Shown: positions 11,877-21,500, counted from the stretch's first letter. The stretch: 64,000 nt of DNA from Saccharomonospora sp. CUA-673 (GCF_001942305.1 NZ_MKKE01000033.1:1-64000), one strand, 5' to 3'. Notes: generated by a model from the sequence alone, not told the origin. Numbers and translations are program-made.

Positions 11877-12986
11877 ATGCGCACGTCCCTGTGCGAAACC
11901 CTCGGCATCGATCTGCCGATCGTCGGCTTCACCCCGTCCGAGCACGTCGCGGCCGCGATCAGCCGGGCGGGCGGACTCGGCGTGCTGGGCTGTGTGCGGT
12001 TCAACGATGCCGACGAGCTCGACAAGGTGCTCGGGTGGATGGACGCCAACACCGGCGGCAAACCGTACGGCGTCGACGTGGTGATGCCGGCGAAGGTGCC
12101 CGACGAGGTCAAGGGCATCGACCCGACGACGTTGATTCCGGCCGAGCACCGGGCATTCGTCGACCGGACCCTCGAGCAGCTGGGCGTACCGGCGCTGGGC
12201 GAGGGTCAGGACCGGGACGGTGTACTGGGCTGGCTGCACTCGGTGGCCCGCTCGCACGTCGAGGTGGCGTTGGAGCATCCGATCGCGCTGATCGCCAACG
12301 CGCTCGGTTCGCCGCCCGCCGACGTGATCGCCCAGGCCCACGACAAGGGCGTACCGGTGGCGGCGCTGGCCGGCAAGGCCGAGCACGCCGTGCGGCACGT
12401 CGAGAACGGCGTGGACTTCGTCGTCGCCCAGGGCCACGAGGCCGGCGGGCACACGGGTGAGATCGCGTCGATGGTGCTGTTGCCGGAGATCGTCGACGCT
12501 GTCGGCGACCGCGCACCGGTGCTGGCGGCGGGCGGCATCGGCTCCGGTCGGCAGGCCGCGGCGGCGTTGGCGTTGGGGGCCGAAGGGGTCTGGACCGGCT
12601 CGATCTGGCTCGCCACCCGCGAGTACCTGGAGACGATGCCGGAGTCCGAGCCGATGCAGCAGGCGCTCGTCGCGGCCACGTCGGCCGACACGGTGCGCAC
12701 CCGCATCTACACGGGCAAGCCCGCGCGGCTGTTGAAGACGCGCTGGACCGAGGCGTGGTCGCAACCCGACGCGCCCGAACCGCTGCCGATGCCGCTGCAG
12801 AACCTGCTCGTCGCACCGGCGCACAACCGCATCCACGCCTCGTCCGACCCGTCGGTCGTGTCGATGCCGGTCGGCCAGATCGTCGGTCGCATGAACGAGG
12901 TCCGCCCCGTCGCCGACGTCGTTGCCGACCTCGCCTCGGGCTTCACCGACGCCGTCACCCGCCTCACCGAGATCGACAAGTCCTGA
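11877..12986 (+). CDS. Nitronate monooxygenase (2-nitropropane dioxygenase) family FMN protein
   Basis: A TIM-barrel FMN oxidoreductase of 369 residues. Family features are the N-terminal GIDLPIVGFTPSEHVAAAISRAGGLGVLG, the mid-barrel VAQGHEAGGHTGEIASMVLLP with the conserved histidine, and the phosphate-binding AAGGIGSGRQAAAALALGA. The ATG at 11877 sits six bases after GAGGAGG. It follows fadD19 in the same direction, so a role in steroid or ring catabolism (as for the NMO-family IpdC) is possible. The sequence is not a close match to IpdC as I remember it, so no symbol is given. The true substrate is unknown. Confidence 0.78.
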   Translation: MRTSLCETLGIDLPIVGFTPSEHVAAAISRAGGLGVLGCVRFNDADELDKVLGWMDANTGGKPYGVDVVMPAKVPDEVKGIDPTTLIPAEHRAFVDRTLEQLGVPALGEGQDRDGVLGWLHSVARSHVEVALEHPIALIANALGSPPADVIAQAHDKGVPVAALAGKAEHAVRHVENGVDFVVAQGHEAGGHTGEIASMVLLPEIVDAVGDRAPVLAAGGIGSGRQAAAALALGAEGVWTGSIWLATREYLETMPESEPMQQALVAATSADTVRTRIYTGKPARLLKTRWTEAWSQPDAPEPLPMPLQNLLVAPAHNRIHASSDPSVVSMPVGQIVGRMNEVRPVADVVADLASGFTDAVTRLTEIDKS

Positions 12987-13000
12987 CCCCGGCGTGGAGG

Positions 13001-13071
13001 AGCTCCCGAGGGCCCCACCGGCGCGAAGAAGATTAGTCGCGTTCAACGCGACTATGGGGCCCTCGGGAGCT
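13001..13071. repeat. Intergenic inverted repeat, family copy 2 (possible terminator)
   Basis: Outer arms AGCTCCCGAGGGCCCCA (13001-13017) and its exact complement (13055-13071) enclose an inner stem TAGTCGCG-TTCAA-CGCGACTA (13034-13054). The sequence resembles the repeat at 9215-9320 and again lies between convergent genes, with the right arm overlapping the permease stop codon. Confidence 0.75.
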
Positions 13072-14299
13072 AGCGGCGGCGGCGGACAGCGTAGGCAAGG
13101 GCGCCGGCTGCCAGGACTGCTAGTCCACTGAGGACGGACATGCCGGGCAGGGTGGCCGCGAGCACGACGCAGCCCGTGAGGCCGACGGTCGGCACGAGGC
13201 GGTGGCCGAGGGTGAACGCGCTGGCGTTGGCGATCGCGTAGTACACCAGCACCGCGAACGACGAGAAGCCGATCGCCTCGCGCAGGTCCACCGTCGCGGC
13301 CACGACCGCCACCACGATGCCGACCACGATCTCGGCCCGATGCGGCACGCCGTGCCGCGGGTGCACCGCCGCCAGGCTGTGGGGCAGGTGCCGGTCCCGC
13401 GACATCGCCAGCACCGTCCGCGACACGCCCAGCACGAGCGCCAACAGCGCGCCCAGCGCGGCGAGCACCGCGCCGATCCGCACGAGCGGCACCAGCGCGG
13501 TCAGTCCTGTCGACGCGACCGCCTCGGCCACCGGATCCTGCGCGGCGGCGATGCCCTCCGGGCCCAGCTGCACCAGCAGGGCGACCGCGACCGCGGCGTA
13601 CACGACGAGCACGAGGCCCAGGGCCCACGTCACGGCACGGGGGATCGTGCGCCCCGGGTCGCGGACCTCCTCGGCGAGCGTCGCGATGCGCGCATACCCG
13701 GCGAAGGCGAAGAACAACAGACCCGCCGCCTGCAACACGCCCAGCGGACCGGCACCTGTCGTGACATCCAGACCGCGCGCCTCCGGCTCGCCCACGGTGA
13801 ACACGGCGACGACGGCGGCCGCCAGCACCAGCAGACTGATCGTCACCAGCACCGCCGCGGCCCGGGCCGACCGCTGCACCCCGTGGTAGTTCAACGCCGT
13901 CAACGCCGCCACGACGGCCGCCGCCAGCAGACCCGGCCACGGCCCGTCCAGGTTCGGCGCCGCGTACGCCACGACCGCGAGGGCCATCGCCGCGCAACTG
14001 GCCGTCTTGCCGACGACGAAACCCCAGCCGGCGAGGTACCCCCAGAACGGCCCGAGCCGTTCGCGGCCGTAGACGTACGTGCCGCCCGACTCCGGGTAGC
14101 GCACCGCCAGCCACGCCGACGACGTCGCATTGCAGTACGCCACCACCGCGGCCAGCACCAACGCCAGCGGCAGTGCCGCACCTGCCGCATCGGCCGCGGG
14201 GGCGAACGCGGTGAACACACCGGCCCCGATCATGGCGCTCACGCCGACGACGACGGCCTGCCGCGTGCCCAGTCCTCGGGCGAGTCGATCTCCGGTCAT
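13070..14299 (-). CDS. APC-family amino acid permease
   Basis: An inner-membrane amino acid/polyamine transporter of about 409 residues with roughly 12 hydrophobic segments. The first helix carries the family signature VVVGVSAMIGAGVFTAFAPAA, and ESGGTYVYGRERLGPFWGYLAGW follows in the second and third helices. The start is either ATG 14299 or TTG 14308; ATG is preferred, although no strong ribosome site is visible. It is divergent from a small lipoprotein gene with 41 bp between. Substrate cannot be read from the sequence. Confidence 0.8.
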   Translation of the reverse strand: MTGDRLARGLGTRQAVVVGVSAMIGAGVFTAFAPAADAAGAALPLALVLAAVVAYCNATSSAWLAVRYPESGGTYVYGRERLGPFWGYLAGWGFVVGKTASCAAMALAVVAYAAPNLDGPWPGLLAAAVVAALTALNYHGVQRSARAAAVLVTISLLVLAAAVVAVFTVGEPEARGLDVTTGAGPLGVLQAAGLLFFAFAGYARIATLAEEVRDPGRTIPRAVTWALGLVLVVYAAVAVALLVQLGPEGIAAAQDPVAEAVASTGLTALVPLVRIGAVLAALGALLALVLGVSRTVLAMSRDRHLPHSLAAVHPRHGVPHRAEIVVGIVVAVVAATVDLREAIGFSSFAVLVYYAIANASAFTLGHRLVPTVGLTGCVVLAATLPGMSVLSGLAVLAAGALAYAVRRRR

Positions 14300-14340
14300 C
14301 CCGTGCAACCTAACCCGGCGCCCGTTACGTCTGGACGAAC

Positions 14341-14799
14341 ATGAGATGGAAAGCGACGATCACCGGAGCCGCCCTCGGTGCGCTCGTGCTCGCGGGCTGC
14401 GCGCAAGGTCCTGCCGACCAGCAGCCCGGCAGTGGCCACGCGCCGTCGGAATCGGCGTCGGAGGCGCTCAAGAAGCAGCCCGCCGACCACGAGGCCCAGG
14501 ACGGCCCCGTCGACAAGGACCAGCTCAACGGTCGGGGTCTGCCCGACGGCTACCCGCAGGACGTCACCGCCCAGGGCCGCTCGCTGAGCATCACCGCGCA
14601 GGAGGGCGGCTGCGGGAAGGCGAGTGCCGAGGTCACCGAGCAGAACGCCGACACCGTGACCGTGCTGCTCGTCGAGACCGAACCCGCGGACCAGATGATG
14701 TGCACGATGGACATGCGGTACCCGCCGGTGGAGGTCGGCCTCGACGCGCCGCTGGGGGAGCGGACGCTCGTGCTGGAGCACACGACCCGCAAGGAATGA
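14341..14799 (+). CDS. Putative secreted lipoprotein
   Basis: A 152-residue protein with a signal peptide MRWKATITGAALGALVLAGC whose lipobox LAGC predicts lipidation of the cysteine and attachment to the outer face of the membrane. The next 45 residues are a polar linker rich in Gln, Glu and Asp. The remainder has two further cysteines (GGCGKA and MMCTMDMRYPP), which could form a disulfide. I do not recognise the family and assign no function. It is followed after 41 nt by an SRPBCC protein on the same strand. Confidence 0.75.
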   Translation: MRWKATITGAALGALVLAGCAQGPADQQPGSGHAPSESASEALKKQPADHEAQDGPVDKDQLNGRGLPDGYPQDVTAQGRSLSITAQEGGCGKASAEVTEQNADTVTVLLVETEPADQMMCTMDMRYPPVEVGLDAPLGERTLVLEHTTRKE

Positions 14800-14840
14800 T
14801 CAAGCGGAACGGGAGATCAACAGTGTCGTAGCGTGGGTGC

Positions 14841-15275
14841 ATGACACGACAGGTAAGTGGCAGCCGCACCATCGCCGCGTCCGCGCCGGAGATCTTCGCG
14901 CTGCTCACCGACCCGGACAAGCACGCGATCGTCGACGGGTCGGACACGATCCAGCGCGCACGTCGCGCCAATCCGCCGAAACTCGAACTGGGCTCGCGCT
15001 TCGGCATGGACATGAAGCTCGGCCTGCCGTACCGCATCACCAACACGGTCGTCGAGTACGAGAAGGACCGGCTCATCGCGTGGCGGCACTTCTACGGCCA
15101 CCGGTGGCGTTGGGAACTGAGCCCCAACGACGACGGCACGACGGAGGTGACCGAGACGTTCGACTGGGCGCCGGCGCGCCTCGCGTTCGTCTTCGACCGT
15201 TCGCCCATTCCGGGCCGTAACAAGGCCGCCATCACCAAGTCCCTGGAGCGGCTCGCGCAGCATTTCGCGCAGTGA
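14841..15275 (+). CDS. SRPBCC (START/Bet v1-like) family protein
   Basis: A 144-residue protein with the polyketide-cyclase/SRPBCC pattern: N-terminal SGSRTIAASAPEIFALLTDPDKHAIVDGS, a central beta region (VVEYEKDRLIAWRHF) and VTETFDWAPARLAF, then a C-terminal helix KAAITKSLERLAQHF. These proteins form a hydrophobic ligand cavity, and many have no assigned ligand. The ATG at 14841 lacks a strong ribosome site. The gene faces the fumarase gene across a strong terminator. Confidence 0.8.
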   Translation: MTRQVSGSRTIAASAPEIFALLTDPDKHAIVDGSDTIQRARRANPPKLELGSRFGMDMKLGLPYRITNTVVEYEKDRLIAWRHFYGHRWRWELSPNDDGTTEVTETFDWAPARLAFVFDRSPIPGRNKAAITKSLERLAQHFAQ

Positions 15276-15277
15276 CG

Positions 15278-15337
15278 TCCGGGCGTCCGCCCGACCCCAC
15301 CACCCCCGCAGCGGGGGTGGGCGGGCGGACGCCCGGA
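15278..15337. terminator. Bidirectional terminator between SRPBCC and fumarase genes
   Basis: Arms TCCGGGCGTCCGCCC (15278-15292) and GGGCGGACGCCCGGA (15323-15337) are perfect complements and enclose an inner ACCCCCGC-AGCGGGGGT stem. It stands between convergent genes. Confidence 0.8.
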
Positions 15338-15376
15338 ACCAGCAGCCGGTGGTGGCAGAAGCCGTGGAACCAGCCG

Positions 15377-17053
15377 TCAGCGGAACGAGATCTGCAGGAC
15401 CGGTTCCGAGGTCTCGGCGAAGAAGTCGCCGCCCTTGTCGTCGATGACGATGAACGCCGGGAACTCCTCGACGTCGATCTTCCACACCGCTTCCATGCCC
15501 AGTTCGGCGTACTCGAGGACCTCGACGCTGCGGATGCAGTCCTTCGCCAGTCGCGCCGCCGGGCCGCCGATCGAACCCAGGTAGAACCCGCCGTGCTGCC
15601 GGCACGACTCGGTGACCTGCTTCGAGCGGTTGCCCTTCGCCAGCATCACCATCGAACCGCCCGCGGCCTGGAACTGGGCGACGTACGAGTCCATCCGGCC
15701 CGCGGTCGTCGGACCGAACGAACCGGACGGGTAGCCGTCCGGGGTCTTCGCCGGACCCGCGTAGTACACCGGGTGGTCGCGCAGGTACTGCGGCATCTCC
15801 TCGCCGGCGTCGAGCCGTTCGGCGATCTTGGCGTGCGCGATGTCGCGCGCCACCACCAGGGGGCCGGTCAGGCTCAGCCGCGTCTTCACCGGCAGCTGCG
15901 AGAGCTGCGCGCGGATCTCGTCCATCGGACGGTTCAGGTCGACCGACACGACCTCGTCCGACAGGTCCTCCTCGGTGACGTCGGGCAGGAACCGCGCCGG
16001 GTCGCGCTCCAGCTGCTCGATGAACACGCCCTCGGAGGTGATCTTGGCCTTCGCCTGGCGGTCGGCCGAGCACGACACGGCGACGCCGACCGGGCAGGAC
16101 GCGCCGTGCCGGGGCAGGCGGATCACGCGGACATCGTGGCAGAAGTACTTGCCACCGAACTGGGCGCCGATCCCGAACTGACGGGTCATCTCCAGGACCT
16201 GCTGCTCGAGGTCGGTGTCGCGGAAGCCGTGACCGAGCGGCGAACCCTCGGTGGGCAGGTCGTCCAGGTAGCGCGCAGAGGCGAGCTTGGCGACCTTCAG
16301 GTTGTACTCGGCCGACATGCCGCCCACGACGATTGCCAGGTGGTACGGCGGGCAGGCCGCGGTGCCGAGGCTGCGCAGCTTCTCGTCGAGGAACTTCGCC
16401 AGGCGCTTCGGGTTCAGGACGGCCTTGGTCTCCTGGTACAGGAACGTCTTGTTGGCGCTGCCGCCGCCCTTGGCCATGAACAGGAACTCGTACGACGGGT
16501 CGGTCTTGGCCGCCTCGTCGCCGGTGTCCTTGTGGTACAGCTCGATCTGGGCGGGCAGGTTCGTGCCGGTGTTGCGCTCCTCCCAGAAGTTCACCGGCGC
16601 CATCTGCGAGTAGCGCAGGTTCAGGTCCCGGTAGGCCTCGAAGATGCCGCGGGAGACGGCCTCCTCGTCGTGACCGCCGGTGAGCACACCCTCGGTGCGC
16701 TTGCCGATGGCGATCGCCGTGCCGGTGTCCTGGCACATCGGCAGCACGCCGCCGGCGGAGATCGCCGCGTTGCGCAGCAGGTCCATCGCGACGAACCGGT
16801 CGTTGCCGCTGGCCTCCGGGTCGTCGACGATCGAGCGCAGCTGCTGTAGGTGCGAGGTGCGCAGCAGGTGCTGGATGTCGGTGATGGCCGTACGCGCCAG
16901 GGTCGTGAGCGCCTCGGGGGAGACCTCGAGGAAGGTGCGTCCCGCTGCCTCGACGGTCCGGACGCCGTCAGCGGTCACGAGCCGGTATTCGGTCTCGGTG
17001 TCCTTGCCGAGCGGCAGTACGTCGGTGTACTCGAACTGGGGGGAAGAGGTCAC
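15377..17053 (-). CDS. Class I fumarate hydratase (4Fe-4S)
   Basis: A 558-residue oxygen-sensitive fumarase that interconverts fumarate and malate in the TCA cycle. The N-terminal domain has [17 protein letters not shown] with a cluster cysteine, [20 protein letters not shown] and the conserved [13 protein letters not shown]. The C-terminal domain has [50 protein letters not shown] and [10 protein letters not shown]. The GTG at 17053 with GGAG upstream gives the family's normal length; an in-frame upstream extension looks non-coding. It stands alone, separated by terminators from both neighbours. Confidence 0.9.
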   Translation of the reverse strand: MTSSPQFEYTDVLPLGKDTETEYRLVTADGVRTVEAAGRTFLEVSPEALTTLARTAITDIQHLLRTSHLQQLRSIVDDPEASGNDRFVAMDLLRNAAISAGGVLPMCQDTGTAIAIGKRTEGVLTGGHDEEAVSRGIFEAYRDLNLRYSQMAPVNFWEERNTGTNLPAQIELYHKDTGDEAAKTDPSYEFLFMAKGGGSANKTFLYQETKAVLNPKRLAKFLDEKLRSLGTAACPPYHLAIVVGGMSAEYNLKVAKLASARYLDDLPTEGSPLGHGFRDTDLEQQVLEMTRQFGIGAQFGGKYFCHDVRVIRLPRHGASCPVGVAVSCSADRQAKAKITSEGVFIEQLERDPARFLPDVTEEDLSDEVVSVDLNRPMDEIRAQLSQLPVKTRLSLTGPLVVARDIAHAKIAERLDAGEEMPQYLRDHPVYYAGPAKTPDGYPSGSFGPTTAGRMDSYVAQFQAAGGSMVMLAKGNRSKQVTESCRQHGGFYLGSIGGPAARLAKDCIRSVEVLEYAELGMEAVWKIDVEEFPAFIVIDDKGGDFFAETSEPVLQISFR

Positions 17054-17377
17054 GGCTGCTCCGTCTGCTCCATTGCGCGCGGTGGTGGCGGTCAACTCAC
17101 GAAACGAGTCGACCGTACAACGGATTACGACGGCCACGGGCGGCCAGGATCACCGCGCGCGATGCAGATCACGCAAGGACGAAGGCCGGGTCCCACCCCG
17201 AGGGACCCGGCCTTCTACAGGCAGTGACATGCTCCGTGGACGTGCATGCCACGCTGCCCTAACCCCACTAGGAAGACGTCCGGCGGCGGATAAGGTTGCG
17301 TCGGTCGCGCAGAAAATGTCCGAACCAGCGTCTGAGCTGCGGTGGAGCGGGGCGCGTGACGTGCGTCGCCCGGTGCC
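17054..17377. other. Intergenic region between fumarase and sigB
   Basis: This stretch holds the fumarase promoter and 5' region (minus strand) and the terminator of the sigma-factor gene (17181-17215). No coding sequence or structured RNA that I can recognise is present. Confidence 0.5.
17181..17215. terminator. Terminator downstream of the sigma factor gene
   Basis: Perfect arms GAAGGCCGGGTCCC (17181-17194) and GGGACCCGGCCTTC (17202-17215) around a seven-base loop. It lies after the sigma-factor stop on the minus strand and before the fumarase promoter. Confidence 0.75.
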
Positions 17378-18523
17378 TCAGCTGGCGTACGCGCGGAGCT
17401 TGTCGGCGCGCTCACCCTGCCGGAGCTTGGTCATGACCTCGCGCTCGATCTGGCGCACCCGCTCGCGCGAGAGGCCGAAGTGCCGGCCGATCTGGTCGAG
17501 CGTGCGCGGCTGGCCGTCGCCCAGCCCGTAGCGCATGCGGATGACGTTCTGCTCGCGCTCGTCGAGCGTGCCCAGCACGCGGCGCAGGTCGTCGTGCAGC
17601 AGCCCGGCGATGACGCTGCTCTCGGCGTCGGCGGCCTCGGAGTCCTCGATGAAGTCGCCCAGCGGGGCGTCCTCCTCGTTACCGACGGGCATGTCGAGGC
17701 TCACCGGGTCGCGGGCGTGGTCGAGCAGGGTGGCCACCTTCTCCACGGCGATGCCCGACTCGGCCGCCAACTCCTCGTTGGTGGCCTCCCGGCCCTGCTT
17801 CTGGTGCAGGTCCCGCTTGATGCGCGCGAGCTTGTTGACCTGCTCGACGAGGTGCACGGGCAGCCGGATCGTGCGGCCCTGGTCGGCCATGCCGCGGGTG
17901 ATCGCCTGGCGGATCCACCACGTCGCGTAGGTGGAGAACTTGAAGCCCTTGGCGTAGTCGAACTTCTCGACGGCGCGGATGAGCCCCAGATTGCCCTCCT
18001 GGATCAGGTCGAGCAGCGGCATGCCGCGGCCCGTGTAGCGCTTCGCGAGCGACACGACCAGCCGCAGGTTCGCCTGCAGCAGGTGGTTCTTCGCGCGGCG
18101 CCCGTCGCGGGCGACCATGCGCAGCTCCCAGCGGCGCTCGTCGCTCGCGTCCTCGGCGGTGTCGAGCAGGTGCTGGGCATAGACGCCGGCCTCGATGCGC
18201 TTGGCGAGGTCGACCTCCTCGGAGGCGCTGAGCAGTGCCGTCTTGCCGATGCCGTTGAGGTAGACCCGCACGAGGTCCGCCGACGGGCCCTGCGCGTCGA
18301 GGTCCCCCACGGCAGGGGGCGCGGGGACGGCCGTGTCCGCCGTGTCCACCGCGTTCACCGTGTCCACTGCTGCGACCGTGTCGACGGTGGATACCACGTC
18401 CGCGACGGGCGCGTCCGCGGTCGGCGTGGACATCGTGTCGGGAGCAGGCACCGCGTTGCCGGAACGCGTGCTGTGCTCGCGGCGGATGCCACCGGCGTCA
18501 CGTTCGAGAGTCTGGACGGTCAT
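17378..18523 (-). CDS. sigB: SigB-type (group 2, RpoD-like) sigma factor
   Basis: A 381-residue sigma-70 protein with region 1.2 ([29 protein letters not shown]), region 2 ([48 protein letters not shown]), region 3 and region 4 ([34 protein letters not shown]). It lacks the long acidic N-terminus of sigA and instead has VDT-rich repeats near residues 40-65. It corresponds to SigB of mycobacteria, a general stress sigma factor. The ATG at 18523 follows GGGGAGG. A candidate ECF-type promoter lies about 160 nt upstream. Confidence 0.85.
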   Translation of the reverse strand: MTVQTLERDAGGIRREHSTRSGNAVPAPDTMSTPTADAPVADVVSTVDTVAAVDTVNAVDTADTAVPAPPAVGDLDAQGPSADLVRVYLNGIGKTALLSASEEVDLAKRIEAGVYAQHLLDTAEDASDERRWELRMVARDGRRAKNHLLQANLRLVVSLAKRYTGRGMPLLDLIQEGNLGLIRAVEKFDYAKGFKFSTYATWWIRQAITRGMADQGRTIRLPVHLVEQVNKLARIKRDLHQKQGREATNEELAAESGIAVEKVATLLDHARDPVSLDMPVGNEEDAPLGDFIEDSEAADAESSVIAGLLHDDLRRVLGTLDEREQNVIRMRYGLGDGQPRTLDQIGRHFGLSRERVRQIEREVMTKLRQGERADKLRAYAS

Positions 18524-18679
18524 TCTGCCTCCCCGGATGGCGGGCTCGCGTGTGGTGCCCCGCGGCGCGTGCGGTGTGCCCGCCGCCTGTGTGTTGCCGC
18601 GCGTGGGTTCTCTCAAGCAGTCGATCAAGCCTGTGGAACTGTTACGCACCGGCCGGCTTCGTGGCCGGTTACCTCGAAC

Positions 18680-18705
18680 AACGTCGACCCATGCGAAATC
18701 GTTCC
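18680..18705 (-). promoter_or_regulatory. Candidate ECF (SigE/SigH-type) promoter of sigB
   Basis: On the minus strand GGAAC (18701-18705) is followed after exactly 18 bases by GTT (18680-18682) in the context GGGAAC-N18-GTTG. This is the layout used by SigE/SigH in mycobacteria and SigR in Streptomyces. It lies about 157 nt upstream of the sigma-factor ATG. The assignment is by motif only. Confidence 0.6.
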
Positions 18706-18817
18706 CGCCGTTTTCGGTTGCTGTGCAACGGGTCACTCCCGCGTTTGAGCAGCGCCCATTGCGGGTCGGGAAGCGGGGTCGGGCAGGCGGGTCGGGGGAG
18801 CGACCGCGATTGTGGGT

Positions 18818-19282
18818 TCAGAGTTCGACCAGCACGGTGAACGGGCCGTCGTTGACACTGTGGACCTGCATCATGGCGCCGAAGCGGCCGGTCTCGACGT
18901 GCGCGCCGCGGGCACGCAGGGCCTCGACGACGGCCTCGACCATCGGTTCGGCCTGCTCGGGGCGGGCCGCGGCCGTCCACGATGGACGCCTGCCCTTGCG
19001 GGTGTCGCCGTAGAGGGTGAACTGACTGACCACGAGCAGCGGCGCGCCGAGTGTTGCCGCCGATTCCTCGCTGCCCGTGCCTCCCGTGTCACCGCTGCTG
19101 TCGGAATCGCCGCGCAACAGCCGCAGTTCGTGCAGTTTCCGCGCCATCGTGTCGACTTTGTCGGATGTATCGTCACGGTGAATTCCGAGCAATACCAACA
19201 AACCTGGCTGAGGTAGGGCGCCGACGACCGTGTCGTCGACGGTCACACTCGCCTCGGCGACCCGGGAGACGACCGCCTTCAC
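18818..19282 (-). CDS. dtd: D-aminoacyl-tRNA deacylase
   Basis: Hydrolyses D-amino acids mischarged onto tRNA, acting as a cytosolic homodimer. The catalytic motifs SQFTLYGDTRKGRRPSW and GRFGAMMQVHSVNDGPFT are both intact. The protein is 154 residues, somewhat longer than the usual 145 or so, because of a Ser/Gly/Glu-rich insertion (SDSSGDTGGTGSEESAAT) before the SQF motif. The GTG at 19282 overlaps the TGA of the methyltransferase gene (GTGA), so the pair is translationally coupled. Confidence 0.9.
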   Translation of the reverse strand: MKAVVSRVAEASVTVDDTVVGALPQPGLLVLLGIHRDDTSDKVDTMARKLHELRLLRGDSDSSGDTGGTGSEESAATLGAPLLVVSQFTLYGDTRKGRRPSWTAAARPEQAEPMVEAVVEALRARGAHVETGRFGAMMQVHSVNDGPFTVLVEL

Positions 19283-20862
19283 CGCTGCGCACCCTCCTGC
19301 CAACCGTCGGCGGGTTCGAGCATGCCGTGCCGCACGAGTTCGCGGACCATCGGCACGGCCGCGTCGCGCAGCTCGTCGACGTCCTCGCCGTGCGCCGCGG
19401 CGAGCAACTCGAGCAGGTCCTCGAGCGGCAGCATCCCGCGGCAGCCCGCCAGCAGCGCCGAGGCCAACTCGTCCACCTCGTGCTGCCAGCCCGGACCGTC
19501 GATGCGGTGCAACCGGCGCACCGTGGGCTCCCAACCCTCGTCGGACGGCGCGTCGATGCGTTCGAGCACGACGGTGTCCGGTACCCGCAGCGCCGTGCCC
19601 AGCAACGCCTCGTCGTCGCGGGGCCGCAGCCAGTCGACCCGGTCCAGCCACGCCGCGGCCTCGGCGCCCAGCGGGTCGTCGTAGGCCTGGCGCAGGTCCT
19701 CGCACACGATCGTCGGCGTGCCGTCGGTCTTGCGCAGCGTCACGAAACCGAACCCGATGCCGCGCACGTCGTGGGCGGCGAACCACTCCAGCCACGCCTC
19801 GGCCTTGGCCAGCCCCTCCGGCGAACGCGGATCGATCCCCGCGTCGCGCAACCAGGTGCCCACGTAGAGCGCCGGATCGGCGACGTCGCGCTGCACGAAC
19901 CAGGCGTCCGTGCCGTGCGGCAGCCAGCGGGTCACGCGATCGGACCAGTCCTCGTCGCCGACGTGCAGCCACGACGCCAGCAGCTGGCCCACGCCGCCGT
20001 CGGTCAGCAGCGACGGCAGCTGCCGGACGACGAGGGCGCTCGCGTCGTCCCCGCCGAGCCCGGAGTCGCGGTAGGTGAAGTCGACCCGCGGCGGGCCGAC
20101 CACGAACGGCGGATTACAGACGATCTGGTCGAACTTCCGGCGCGCGACCGGTGTGAACCACTCGCCCTCCAGCAGCTCGACGTCCAGTTCGTTGAGCGTG
20201 AACGTCGCGCGGGCGAGCGCGAGCGCGCGGGGGGACACGTCGGTCGCGGTGATCCGCTCCGCGTGCCGCGCGGCGTGCAGCACCTGGACGCCGTTGCCGG
20301 TGCCGAGGTCGAGCAACGAGCCGACCGGACGCCTGCTGGTGGCACGCACCAGGCTCAGCGACGCGTGGCCGACGCCCAGCACGTGTTCCCGGTCGACGGG
20401 CCGGCCGCTGTGGTCGGAGTCGAGGTCGGCGATGACCCACCACGAACCCTCGTCGTCGCCGTGCGGACGGATGTCCAGGCCCGCCCGGAACGCCGCGTCG
20501 CCCTCCGGCACGAGGATGCCCGCGGCGACGGCGTCGTCGGTCGACAGTGGCGCGAACGCGGCCACGACGGAGTCGGCCGGTTCGGGGCGGCCGAGCAGGA
20601 ACAGTCGGATCAGCGCGCCGAGCTGGCCGGCCCCGGAACTCGCGTGCAGTGCGGGCAGCGGCTCACCGCGGCCGAGTGCGGCGTGCGCCGCACCGCCCAG
20701 CACGGACACGACACCGTCGGCGTCGTAACCGCAGCGGCGGAAGGCCTCGCGCAGGCGCGTCAGGACGTCGGGCGTGAGGTCGGGCACGGACGCGCCCGCC
20801 GAGGTGTCGCGCTGCGGGCGGCTCGGGGTGGTGTTGTCGGCGCTGCTGTGGGGACTGTTCAC
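19279..20862 (-). CDS. SAM-dependent methyltransferase (HemK/RlmG-like, large actinobacterial form)
   Basis: A 527-residue protein with a class I methyltransferase domain in the middle: the SAM-binding loop LLDLGTGNGVQVLHAARHAERITATDVS and the catalytic-type motif QIVCNPPFVVGPP, as in N-methyltransferases of glutamine or adenine/guanine. Flanking N- and C-terminal regions (residues 1-140 and 330-527) are specific to actinobacteria. Its target, probably rRNA or a protein glutamine, cannot be told from the sequence. It is coupled to dtd by a 4-bp overlap. The GTG at 20862 is taken as start. Confidence 0.8.
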   Translation of the reverse strand: MNSPHSSADNTTPSRPQRDTSAGASVPDLTPDVLTRLREAFRRCGYDADGVVSVLGGAAHAALGRGEPLPALHASSGAGQLGALIRLFLLGRPEPADSVVAAFAPLSTDDAVAAGILVPEGDAAFRAGLDIRPHGDDEGSWWVIADLDSDHSGRPVDREHVLGVGHASLSLVRATSRRPVGSLLDLGTGNGVQVLHAARHAERITATDVSPRALALARATFTLNELDVELLEGEWFTPVARRKFDQIVCNPPFVVGPPRVDFTYRDSGLGGDDASALVVRQLPSLLTDGGVGQLLASWLHVGDEDWSDRVTRWLPHGTDAWFVQRDVADPALYVGTWLRDAGIDPRSPEGLAKAEAWLEWFAAHDVRGIGFGFVTLRKTDGTPTIVCEDLRQAYDDPLGAEAAAWLDRVDWLRPRDDEALLGTALRVPDTVVLERIDAPSDEGWEPTVRRLHRIDGPGWQHEVDELASALLAGCRGMLPLEDLLELLAAAHGEDVDELRDAAVPMVRELVRHGMLEPADGWQEGAQR

Positions 20863-21050
20863 AGTGGGTCATCGTTGCACGCCGCGCCCGGCCGAGGCGC
20901 GGCGTAGGCACGCCACGGCGTGTTCGCGGTGCCCGGGGGGAGCGTGCGGGTATTCCCCGGCTGCGGGGTGAGATGTCCGACCCCCGCATGTCCGATTTCC
21001 GTGGTGCTCCCCGCCTGTGCTCACGTCGGCGGCGGTGGGACGATGGAGCG

Positions 21051-21485
21051 ATGGAGGTGAGGTCGGTGAGCGAACACAGCACGGCCGGCGACAGCGGCGA
21101 CAGGTCCGGTGACCCGGTTCTGATCACCGAGGCCGCGCCCTCCTACGACGACGAGCTCGCGGATCGCAAGCGCAAGTACTTCATCACGATGAGCTTCCGC
21201 TTCCCGTGCCTGATCCTGGCCGGCGTCTTCTACCAGACCTGGTGGCTGGCCGTGGCGATCCTGTTGTTGTCGGTTCCGTTGCCGTGGATCGCGGTGCTGA
21301 TCGCCAACGACCGTCCTCCGCGCAAGGCGGAGGAGGTCAACAAGTACCGGCGGCAGCACCGTGCGATCGAGGCGACGCCCGAACCGGCGCTCGACCCGAC
21401 ACACCAGGTCATCGACGTGAGCGCCCCGGCGAGCGGGGCCACCGAGGAGGAGGCGGCCTCCGGCCGCCGAACCGACGCGGACTGA
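21051..21485 (+). CDS. DUF3099 membrane protein
   Basis: A short protein of about 144 residues with two adjacent transmembrane helices (FRFPCLILAGVFYQTWWLAVAILLLSVPLPWIAVLIAND), preceded by LITEAAPSYDDELADRKRKYFI and followed by a basic then acidic tail. This is the actinobacterial DUF3099 family of unknown function. ATG 21051 is preceded by GGAG; GTG 21066 is an alternative start. Confidence 0.8.
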   Translation: MEVRSVSEHSTAGDSGDRSGDPVLITEAAPSYDDELADRKRKYFITMSFRFPCLILAGVFYQTWWLAVAILLLSVPLPWIAVLIANDRPPRKAEEVNKYRRQHRAIEATPEPALDPTHQVIDVSAPASGATEEEAASGRRTDAD

Positions 21486-21500
21486 GCCCGGGTCCGCCGG

